Source of the DNA: DASXTW01 sp046726275
GTDB taxonomy: Bacteria > Actinomycetota > UBA4738
Reading direction: 5' to 3'
Assembly (NCBI GenBank): GCA_046726275.1
Contig: JBKPAF010000089.1
Span: forward strand, 1-16,771
DNA length: 16,771 nt
Under the pieces are notes generated by a model that ran no database searches, was not told the DNA's origin, and saw only the letters and a program-made list of their open reading frames with translations. The position numbers and the translations under genes are program-made. Below, in pieces: positions 1 to 5,777 of the stretch. Each line of letters starts with the position of its first letter. Within the stretch, counting starts at the first letter, position 1.

Positions 1-177
1 GTGCTCGCCTCGAAGGGTCTTCTCGCCGACGGGAACGAGGGGACTCCGGACCTTCCCGTGCACAGGTTCGAGTCGTCGGGGGATCCGAGCCGATTCTCCA
101 CTCTGGGTCGCCGATTCCTCGGCCCGGAATTCGGGGGGGCAGTGCAGGTTTCGCTGGGCGGATCGCGGGGCGATTAG
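1..177 (+). CDS. murI: Glutamate racemase, C-terminal fragment (5' end outside window)
   Basis: An open frame runs from base 1 to a TAG at 175-177 and gives the last 58 residues of a protein. Residues 21-43 include HRFESSGDP and LGRRFLGPE, which closely match the usual C-terminal tail of actinobacterial glutamate racemases (consensus about SGDPxxFxxxGRRFLGPE). MurI interconverts L- and D-glutamate in the cytoplasm and supplies D-Glu for peptidoglycan. The catalytic cysteines lie upstream of the window, so catalytic competence cannot be judged. The assignment is strengthened by the next three genes (MBL-fold hydrolase, rph, rdgB), which follow murI in the same order in mycobacteria. The stop is 2 nt before the next ATG, so the genes are probably co-transcribed. 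About 15 residues follow the conserved tail and look nonconserved. Confidence 0.8.
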   Translation: MLASKGLLADGNEGTPDLPVHRFESSGDPSRFSTLGRRFLGPEFGGAVQVSLGGSRGD

Positions 178-179
178 CT

Positions 180-932
180 ATGGAGCTGGTGATGCTCGGA
201 GTCGGCGGGGGCTGGGCTCGGCCCGGAGGGGCGGCATGCGGCTATCTGGTCAGCCACGAAGGCTTCAACCTGTGGATCGACGCGGGGACCGGCACCATGG
301 CCAACCTGCAGCGCCACGTCGGCCTCGACGAGGTCCACGCGGTCGCTGTCTCGCACCGCCACTTCGATCATTTCCTCGACCTGTATCCCTTCTGGCTCTC
401 GCGATGGTGGGCCGAGGAGGATCGGCCGGCGCCGCTGCCGCTGTTCGCGCCTCCCGGGATGTTCGAGCACGCCCTTCAGATCGAGCCGAAGCTCGGGGAC
501 GGGTTCCGGCTCCATGAGATCGAGCCCGGCACCGACTTCGAAGCCGGTCCCTTCCGGGTGCGAACGGCGGCGATGAACCATCCGGTTCCCACCCTCGGCA
601 TGCGCATCGAAGCGGATGGGACGGCCCTCGCCTACAGCGCCGACACCGGGCCGACGGGTGAACTGATCGATCTCTCCAGGGACGCGGACGTGCTGCTGTG
701 CGAGGCCACGTGGCTGGAGGTCCGACCGGGGTGGTCTCCGATCCACCTCACCGCGACGGAGGCGGGACAGCACGCAGCCAGTGCGGGGGTGGGGCAGCTG
801 CTGCTCACGCACATCTGGCCGGCCACCGACCGGCAAGAATCCGAGTCTCGGGCCCGGGAAGCGTATGGTGGCCCGGTTACGGCGGCCGAGGAAGGCCTTC
901 GGGTCGACACCGGGGGCGGAGGCGGGTCGTGA
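180..932 (+). CDS. MBL-fold metal-dependent hydrolase (RNase Z/phosphodiesterase-like, Rv1339 type)
   Basis: This 250-residue protein is a metallo-beta-lactamase-fold hydrolase. It carries the metal-binding HxHxDH motif as H59-R-H61-F-D63-H64, followed by H134 (NHP), D155 (SADTG), H189 (HLTATEAG) and H211 (LTHIWP). This is the ligand set expected of a two-metal phosphodiesterase of the RNase Z / class II-like group. The glycine-rich N-terminus (GVGGGW) and the GYLV strand fit the family. Its place between murI and rph is that of mycobacterial Rv1339, reported as an atypical cyclic-nucleotide phosphodiesterase. Transfer of that cAMP activity is inference, and tRNA or other phosphodiester substrates remain possible. 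The ATG at 180 is 2 nt after the murI stop, with a GGGG tract at 167-170 as a weak ribosome site. The glycine-rich tail (TGGGGGS) appears disordered. The stop overlaps the GTG of rph by 4 bp. Confidence 0.85.
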   Translation: MELVMLGVGGGWARPGGAACGYLVSHEGFNLWIDAGTGTMANLQRHVGLDEVHAVAVSHRHFDHFLDLYPFWLSRWWAEEDRPAPLPLFAPPGMFEHALQIEPKLGDGFRLHEIEPGTDFEAGPFRVRTAAMNHPVPTLGMRIEADGTALAYSADTGPTGELIDLSRDADVLLCEATWLEVRPGWSPIHLTATEAGQHAASAGVGQLLLTHIWPATDRQESESRAREAYGGPVTAAEEGLRVDTGGGGGS

Positions 933-1660
933 GGGAACCCCTGGTGCGTGCCGATGGTCGGGGGACCGGCGACCTTCGCCCCCTGAAGGCGGAGATGGGG
1001 TATCTGGACTGGGCCGAGGGCTCGGTCTTGCTCGAGATGGGAAAGACCAGGGTCCTCGCCTCCGCTTCCTATGAGCCCAAACCGCCGCGCTTTCTGCAGG
1101 GGACTGGCAGCGGCTGGGTCACCGCGGAGTACGCCATGCTCCCCCGCTCCACCGCCGTACGAACCCCTCGCGAGGTGCAGTCTGGTCGCCCATCGGGCCG
1201 CACCCAGGAGATCCAGAGGCTGGTGGGCCGGTCACTCCGCTCCATCACCGCGCTGGAGCGGATGGGGGAGAGCACCATCTGGATCGATTGCGACATCCTT
1301 CAAGCGGACGGGGGAACGCGAACAGCGTCGATCACTGCTGGGTACCTGGCCCTGGCCCAGGCCATGGGGCGTCTTGGAGAGGCGGGCACGTTGCCGGGAG
1401 AGCTCCTGACGGACACGGTTGCTGCCGTGTCGGTGGGAATCGTGGAAGGGCAGCACCTCCTCGACCTCGCGTACCAGGAAGACGCCAAAGCCGAGGTCGA
1501 TTTCAATGTGGTCATGACAGGGGCGGGGCGGTTTGTCGAGGTGCAGGGGACGGCCGAGGGCAAAGCCTTCTCGCGCGAGGATCTGCGCGATCTGATCGAT
1601 CTCGCGGCGTCCGGGATCGAGCAGCTCACCGACTTCCAGCGCCAAGTCCTGGCCGGCTGA
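929..1660 (+). CDS. rph: Ribonuclease PH (tRNA 3'-end phosphorolytic exoribonuclease)
   Basis: RNase PH trims the 3' ends of tRNA precursors by phosphorolysis and forms a cytoplasmic hexameric ring. The 243-residue product has normal family length and its diagnostic blocks: DGRGTGDLRP near the N-terminus, a GRxxxxxxxxGRSLR block (SGRTQEIQRLVGRSLR), DCDILQADGGTRT at 120-132, SVGIVEG, and QEDAKAEVDFNVVMTG with acidic residues D185 and D191 at the phosphate/metal site. I chose the GTG at 929 because it makes a GTGA overlap with the preceding stop, has GGAGG at 918-922 with 6-nt spacing, and gives the canonical N-terminus. The frame is open further upstream, but that extension lacks homology. The gene is followed 11 nt later by rdgB, the usual actinobacterial pairing. 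Nothing suggests loss of function. Confidence 0.96.
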   Translation: MREPLVRADGRGTGDLRPLKAEMGYLDWAEGSVLLEMGKTRVLASASYEPKPPRFLQGTGSGWVTAEYAMLPRSTAVRTPREVQSGRPSGRTQEIQRLVGRSLRSITALERMGESTIWIDCDILQADGGTRTASITAGYLALAQAMGRLGEAGTLPGELLTDTVAAVSVGIVEGQHLLDLAYQEDAKAEVDFNVVMTGAGRFVEVQGTAEGKAFSREDLRDLIDLAASGIEQLTDFQRQVLAG

Positions 1661-1671
1661 ATCCTTCGCAC

Positions 1672-2316
1672 ATGGGGTTCCCGCTGGAGGTCGCGCTGGC
1701 GACGAGGAATCCCGGCAAGACCACCGAGATCCTGCGGATCTGTTCCGACTGGCCGGTACGGTGGCGACTGGCCCGGAACTTTGAAGATCCCTCGGAGGCG
1801 GATCCATCGTGGCCGATGGTCGAGGAGAGCGGCAAGACCTATCGGGAGAACGCGACGCTCAAGGCTCGTGCGGTTGCCCGCGCCCTGGCGATCCCCGCGC
1901 TCGGCGACGACTCCGGCATCGAGGTCGACGCGCTCGGGGGAGGCCCGGGTCACCGGTCCGCGCGTTTCGCTGGCCCGGAGGCTTCGGACCGCCAGAACCT
2001 GGACCTCCTGATCGAGCGTCTCGCCTCCGTCCCCCCCGGAGATCGGTCGGCCCGATACCGTTGCGTGGCGGTGTGCGCCTGGCCGGACGGCCGGGAGGCA
2101 GCCACCGAAGCCACCTGTGAGGGCACGCTGATCCTCGATCCCAGAGGAACCGGAGGGTTCGGCTACGATCCCGTCTTCGTGCCGGAGGGGGATGAGAGGA
2201 CGATGGCAGAGCTCACCCCGGAGGAGAAGGACGCCATCAGCCACCGGGGGAAGGCGTTCCGCGCCCTGGGCCGGATCCTGTCCGGCTCACCTGCTCAGGC
2301 CGACGTCGGGCCCTAA
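1672..2316 (+). CDS. rdgB: XTP/dITP (non-canonical purine NTP) pyrophosphatase, RdgB/HAM1 family
   Basis: This enzyme hydrolyses dITP, XTP and related deaminated purine nucleotides to the monophosphate and pyrophosphate, keeping hypoxanthine and xanthine out of DNA and RNA. The 214-residue protein shows the nucleotide-binding ATRNPGK motif (10-16), TYRENATLKA (56-65), GDDSGIEVDALGG (78-90, with the conserved acidic pair), GFGYDPVFVPEG, and a C-terminal EKDAISHRGKAF with the purine-reading SHR. The ATG at 1672 is 11 nt after the rph stop and places the first conserved strand at residue 6, as expected. No clear Shine-Dalgarno sequence precedes it, so translation may depend on coupling from rph. 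The TAA overlaps by 4 bp the TAG of the convergent VOC gene. Confidence 0.96.
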   Translation: MGFPLEVALATRNPGKTTEILRICSDWPVRWRLARNFEDPSEADPSWPMVEESGKTYRENATLKARAVARALAIPALGDDSGIEVDALGGGPGHRSARFAGPEASDRQNLDLLIERLASVPPGDRSARYRCVAVCAWPDGREAATEATCEGTLILDPRGTGGFGYDPVFVPEGDERTMAELTPEEKDAISHRGKAFRALGRILSGSPAQADVGP

Positions 2317-2933
2317 CGCAGCACGATCTCGTCGGGCTGGGCGGCGATCCCTACAGCCAACACTCCTGGCGGGCCGCCGATGACCCGAATTGGCAACTCG
2401 GACCCGTCGAGCCAATCGTTCAGCCGGAAAGCGTCCCCTCCGATCTCCAGCCATTCGATGCCCTGCGGCCGCGCCGTGTGGCCGGCTTCCATCCGGCCGG
2501 GGTGGAGTTCCTCGGGGACGTCCCACCTGATGAAGAAGGGAAGCGAGGGCTCCGCCAGGGCGCGTTCCATGCCGGCCGAGCGCCACCGCAACACGGTCCC
2601 ATCCGGGCGCTCCCGGGTTCCGTCCGTCACGGGGAGGTCGAGCCGTGCTGCCACACCCTCGACGTCGTCGGTGGACACGCACCACACGAGGAAACGGTCG
2701 CCGTCCGCGACGGCGGCCAACAGAGACTGGCCCAGCGTGCTCCTCTCCGCTTCGTCCCGATCGAGCGCCGCCAGCAGCTCCACATACTGCCGACCGAGGG
2801 GAACGATCCGATTCCCGGTTCCCCACCCGGGATGGCGCCCGCCGGGAACCGACCCCAGGCCGAGCTCATCCTGGATCCGCGAGGCGGCCTCCTCGAGGTC
2901 ACGAACCCCGTACACGACGTGGTCGATCTCCAT
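2313..2933 (-). CDS. VOC-superfamily glyoxalase-like protein (Glyoxalase_3 type)
   Basis: This 206-residue protein begins MEIDHVVYGVRDLEEAA, the opening strand and helix of a vicinal-oxygen-chelate domain, and continues with GLGSVPGGRHPGWGTGNRI and YVELLAA, a pattern typical of the glyoxalase-like PF13468 group. Likely metal or substrate positions are His5 and the Glu of VELL. The second half (ALAEPSLPFFIRWDVPEELHPGR, in two blocks, and GIEWLEIGG) is the second VOC repeat. Members are diverse (dioxygenases, isomerases, lyases, resistance proteins), so no substrate is proposed. I chose the ATG at 2933 over one 24 codons upstream because a strong minus-strand Shine-Dalgarno (GGAGGAGGG, about 2940-2948) precedes it and the longer N-terminus is basic and nonconserved. 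It is the only minus-strand gene in the window. It shares a 137-bp divergent intergenic region with the DUF885 gene. Confidence 0.82.
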   Translation of the reverse strand: MEIDHVVYGVRDLEEAASRIQDELGLGSVPGGRHPGWGTGNRIVPLGRQYVELLAALDRDEAERSTLGQSLLAAVADGDRFLVWCVSTDDVEGVAARLDLPVTDGTRERPDGTVLRWRSAGMERALAEPSLPFFIRWDVPEELHPGRMEAGHTARPQGIEWLEIGGDAFRLNDWLDGSELPIRVIGGPPGVLAVGIAAQPDEIVLR

Positions 2934-3070
2934 CGGGACCCTCCTCCCGTGCCGGCCGGCCAGCGCTGATCCGGACGATACCCAACGGACCAACCTTTTC
3001 GCCACGCGTCACCTCGATCCCCGTTCGGTATGCTCCCCGGCGATCGAGATCGCGATCCGGAGGAGAGGAC
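2934..3070. promoter_or_regulatory. Divergent intergenic region with inverted repeat before the DUF885 gene
   Basis: The 137 bp between the divergent VOC and DUF885 starts must hold both promoters. On the plus strand TATGCT (3029-3034) fits a TAnnnT -10 hexamer, without a convincing -35. On the minus strand TATCGT (read 2980 to 2975) is a similar weak candidate. A perfect inverted repeat GCGATC-GA-GATCGC lies at 3040-3053, just downstream of the plus-strand -10 candidate, where an operator or 5'-UTR stem would sit. A strong ribosome site GGAGGAGAGG follows at 3059-3068. The promoter calls are inference; the repeat and ribosome site are read directly. Confidence 0.4.
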
Positions 3071-4762
3071 GTGCCACAGGAAGCCAAGCAGGGGGACGAC
3101 CAGCGATCGGCCCTGGACTCGGCCGCCCGGGACCTTGCCGATCGGTACTGGGAGAGCCTCCTCGAGCTGGATCCTCTGATCGGCACAGAGGTCGGGGACG
3201 ACAGGTACGACGACCGATTGCCGGACCCGAGTGAGGAGGGCCTGGTCCGGCGGCAGGTCGTTCACGACGGGGCCCTGGAAAGCCTGGATCGATTCGATCG
3301 CGCCTCGCTGAGCGCGGACCTGAGGACGACCCTGGACGTCTTGGAGGCCATCGCTCGCCGCGATCTCGACGACGTCGCGCTGCGTCTGGATCGGTTCCAC
3401 GTTGTCTCACATCTGTCCGGGCCCGGACCTCTCCTCGCCATCCTCTCTTCCCTCCAGCGTGCGGACACGGGTGAGAGGGCCGCGAAGTATGTGGCCCGCC
3501 TGGAGGCCTTTCCGTCCTACCTGGAGGAAGTGGGCAAGGTGGCGATGGACGGAGCACGTGCGGGTCAGACGCAGCCTGGGTTGGTGGTCGATCGATCCAT
3601 CGCCCAGGTGGAAAGGCTCCTCGCACTGGATCCCGAAGCGTCTCCGGGCATGGAACCGGTCAAGGAAGCACCAGATTCAGACCGGGAAAAGGTGGCCAGC
3701 GTGCTCCGCGACCGGGTGTGGCCCGCTTACGCGCGGTTCCTCGAGACGCTCCGCGAGTACCGGCGGTCCGCCCGGGATTCGGTCGGGCTTCTGGAGCTCC
3801 CCAATGGGGACGTCATCTATGCAGCCCTCATCAAGGGCTTCACCACGCTCACCCTGGATCCCAAGGAGGTTCACCGGATCGGGCTGGAGCAGCTCGAGCA
3901 GATCAAGGAGGAGCGGCAGCGCATCGCCGATCGGCTGGGGTATCCGGACGCCGCGACCGCGATTGCGGAACGAACGGCCAGCGGCCAGAACTCGGCGAGT
4001 TCGCGAGAGGACCTGGTTCGAATCGCGGAGGAACAGGTCCAGAGGAGCTGGGATGCCGCGCCGGCTTACTTCGGCCGGCTTCCCCGAGCCAATTGCACCG
4101 TGAAGGCCGTGGAGGAGTTCCGGGAGAAGGACGAGCCCATGGCCTTCTATTACCCGCCGACGGGAGACGGTTCCCGAGCCGGGATCTACTACATCAACGC
4201 GGGCGACCTGCCCGAGCGACCGCTGCATCTCCTGGCCGGCGTCACGTACCACGAGGCAAATCCCGGGCATCATTTCCAGATCTCCATCGACATGGAGTTC
4301 ACCGATCGCCCGCGCCTCCGTCGATTCGGTGGGATCGGAGCGGGGAGCGCTTTTGCCGAAGGTTGGGGTCTGTACTCCGAGCGCCTGGCTGATGAGATGG
4401 GCCTGTACCAGGACGACTATGAGCGTCTCGGCATGCTCGATGCCCAGGGCTGGAGGGCGAACCGGCTCATCACCGACACGGGGATACACGCCCTCGGGTG
4501 GGACCGCGAGCGCGCCATCGAGCAGATGCTCCAGCCGGGTCCACCCCGGGCCGCCGCGGAGATCGAGATCGATCGGTACATCGCGTGGCCGGGACAGGCA
4601 CTCGCCTACAAGATCGGTCAGATCGAGATCGAACGGTGGCGAGCGGACGCGGCAGAGCGGGCCGGGCCCGATTTCTCTCTGAAGGATTTCCACGATCGGC
4701 TGCTCGCTCTGGGTTCGCTCCCCCTCCCGACCTTGGACCGCGAGTTGCGGGCCGGTGGGTAA
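3071..4762 (+). CDS. DUF885 family protein, putative zincin-like metallohydrolase
   Basis: This 563-residue protein matches the DUF885 family in length and motif order. Key landmarks are HEANPGHHFQ at 394-403 (H394, E395, H400 and H401 as an HExxPGHH metal-site motif), FAEGWGLYSERLADEMG at 428-444, a LGMLDAQGWRANRLITDTG block, and a C-terminal YIAWPGQALAYKIGQIEI. DUF885 proteins resemble M32-type metallocarboxypeptidases, so a metal-dependent peptidase or amidase role is a reasonable inference, but few members have known substrates. No signal peptide or membrane segment is visible, although many homologues in other phyla are exported, so this one is predicted to be cytoplasmic. I chose the GTG at 3071 because GGAGG at 3059-3063 gives 7-nt spacing and homology begins shortly after. 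It is apparently monocistronic, with a 99-bp gap downstream. Confidence 0.86.
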   Translation: MPQEAKQGDDQRSALDSAARDLADRYWESLLELDPLIGTEVGDDRYDDRLPDPSEEGLVRRQVVHDGALESLDRFDRASLSADLRTTLDVLEAIARRDLDDVALRLDRFHVVSHLSGPGPLLAILSSLQRADTGERAAKYVARLEAFPSYLEEVGKVAMDGARAGQTQPGLVVDRSIAQVERLLALDPEASPGMEPVKEAPDSDREKVASVLRDRVWPAYARFLETLREYRRSARDSVGLLELPNGDVIYAALIKGFTTLTLDPKEVHRIGLEQLEQIKEERQRIADRLGYPDAATAIAERTASGQNSASSREDLVRIAEEQVQRSWDAAPAYFGRLPRANCTVKAVEEFREKDEPMAFYYPPTGDGSRAGIYYINAGDLPERPLHLLAGVTYHEANPGHHFQISIDMEFTDRPRLRRFGGIGAGSAFAEGWGLYSERLADEMGLYQDDYERLGMLDAQGWRANRLITDTGIHALGWDRERAIEQMLQPGPPRAAAEIEIDRYIAWPGQALAYKIGQIEIERWRADAAERAGPDFSLKDFHDRLLALGSLPLPTLDRELRAGG

Positions 4763-4861
4763 AGCGGCTCTGCCTGATGCCGAAACCGCCAGTAAGGAAG
4801 ATGAGGGTCGGAAAAATGAGCGAGCCTAGAATGCTTGCTTTGACGGGCTAGAGGGGGTTCC
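4763..4861 (+). promoter_or_regulatory. Intergenic region with candidate promoter for the STAS/anti-sigma genes
   Basis: This 99-bp gap separates the DUF885 stop from the first signalling gene. TAGAAT at 4827-4832 is a good -10 hexamer, 29 nt before the ATG, but no matching -35 lies 16-18 nt upstream. I also see no sigmaB-like GTTT/GGGTAT pair. GAGGGGG at 4851-4857 is the ribosome site of the STAS gene, 4 nt from the ATG. No strong terminator is visible after DUF885; CGGC/GCCG near the start forms only a 4-bp stem. Confidence 0.3.
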
Positions 4862-5188
4862 ATGCTGCTCGAGATCGTGGAAACCGGTCCACCGCGCGCG
4901 TTCCGCCTCATCGGGGAGTTGGACATCTCCAACGCGGACACCCTGGGATCTTTGCTGGACCGAGAGATCGACGAGCGGCGGGACATCAGCCTCGATCTCT
5001 CCGAGCTCACGTTCATCGACAGCAGCGGGGTGCGGGTCCTGATCCGAGCTATGGACCGGCTCAGCGGCAAGGGCAGGCTTCTCCTGCTCTCGCCGAGCAC
5101 GTCGGTGCAGCACGTGTTCTCGCTGATGGGACTGGGTCGGTCGGGCACGATGCAAGTGGTGACCCCAGATCATCAGGTGTGGACGTGA
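4862..5188 (+). CDS. STAS-domain anti-sigma factor antagonist (SpoIIAA/RsbV-like)
   Basis: This 108-residue single-domain STAS protein has FRLIGELDISNADTL (14-28) and, at 44-58, LDLSELTFIDSSGVR. The DSSG motif at 53-56 supplies the serine (S54 by alignment with SpoIIAA S58) that partner kinases phosphorylate. In the partner-switch model the unphosphorylated form binds the anti-sigma kinase and frees its sigma factor; phosphorylation blocks this. The adjacent gene encodes such a kinase and overlaps this one by 4 bp, so the two are very likely a cognate pair made in fixed ratio. The ATG at 4862 follows GAGGGGG. No sigma factor gene is within reach in the window, so the regulated target is unknown. 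Confidence 0.9.
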   Translation: MLLEIVETGPPRAFRLIGELDISNADTLGSLLDREIDERRDISLDLSELTFIDSSGVRVLIRAMDRLSGKGRLLLLSPSTSVQHVFSLMGLGRSGTMQVVTPDHQVWT

Positions 5189-5616
5189 CCACGCTGAACC
5201 GCACCTTTCCCGCGCAACGAGCAGTCCTTCGAGAGGTCCGGGAGTTCATCCGCTTGCAAGCACGGGAGCACTCGTTCGTCGACGAGGCCGAGAGCCTGGC
5301 GCTGGCCGTCACCGAAGCGTGCTCGAACGCGCTTGTCCACACGAATTGCACCAAGATCGGCGTGACCTGGACGGCCACTCGTGATCGCGTCCAGATCGAG
5401 GTCGAGGACGACGGGATCTTTCGGCGGCGCCTGCCTCTGCCTGAGCTCGACGGAGGACGGGGGCATCGAGGGATCCCCCTGATGATGGCTTTGCTCGACC
5501 AGGTCAGCATCAGTGGAGGTACCGAGGCCCGTCCGGGCACGAAGGTCCGGCTGGTGAAGTACCGCCAACTGGATGCGGAAGCGGTGTCTCTTACCGGGAC
5601 CGGGGGTGCGCGCTAG
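5185..5616 (+). CDS. Anti-sigma-factor serine kinase/ATPase (RsbW/SpoIIAB-like, HATPase_c_2)
   Basis: The product (143 residues from GTG 5185) is a GHKL-type ATPase of the RsbW/SpoIIAB group. The N-box helix reads TEACSNALVHTN (43-54), with catalytic/Mg ligands E44 and N48. The ATP-lid region has DDG (75-77) and GGRGHRGIPLM (90-100), and a GTKVRL strand closes the domain. Such proteins bind a sigma factor and phosphorylate the STAS antagonist on the DSSG serine. The DDG box is followed by IFRRR rather than the usual glycine-containing turn, a mild deviation. I prefer GTG 5185 over GTG 5179: 5185 makes the GTGA overlap with the STAS stop and has AGG at 5175-5177 with 7-nt spacing, whereas the same AGG nearly abuts 5179. 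It is the last gene before a 161-bp gap. Confidence 0.87.
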   Translation: MTTLNRTFPAQRAVLREVREFIRLQAREHSFVDEAESLALAVTEACSNALVHTNCTKIGVTWTATRDRVQIEVEDDGIFRRRLPLPELDGGRGHRGIPLMMALLDQVSISGGTEARPGTKVRLVKYRQLDAEAVSLTGTGGAR

Positions 5617-5740
5617 GTCGTCGTTGGGTCTCGTCCGGCTGACTTCCTCTTAAAGGGATTCGATCCTCCTGGTTCTTCCCCCGCGCCGTTGCGCGCATCG
5701 TCGCTGCTACAGACCCCTGTCGTTCCCGTCGATGCCTGAG

Positions 5741-5777
5741 AAAAGGTGATCGCCTAGGCGTCGGTGACGCCGTTGAC
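5741..5777 (+). promoter_or_regulatory. Ribosome-binding region with hairpin between Shine-Dalgarno and start
   Basis: The best anti-16S match before the HEAT-repeat gene is AAAAGGTGATC (5741-5751), but it ends 26 nt before the ATG at 5778, too far for normal initiation. Between them is a perfect hairpin, GGCGTC-GGT-GACGCC (5757-5771). Folding it out leaves an effective spacing of roughly 11 nt. A perfect 10-bp palindrome, CGCCTAGGCG (5751-5760), shares the segment 5757-5760 with the hairpin, so the two pairings exclude each other. The repeats are read directly; a translational or operator role is inference. The rest of the 161-bp gap (5617-5740) shows no convincing promoter. Confidence 0.4.

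Noticed and set aside
5185..5616. Two-component histidine kinase
   Set aside because: The protein is only a GHKL ATPase domain with no H-box or dimerisation domain and overlaps a STAS gene, which fits an RsbW-type anti-sigma kinase instead.
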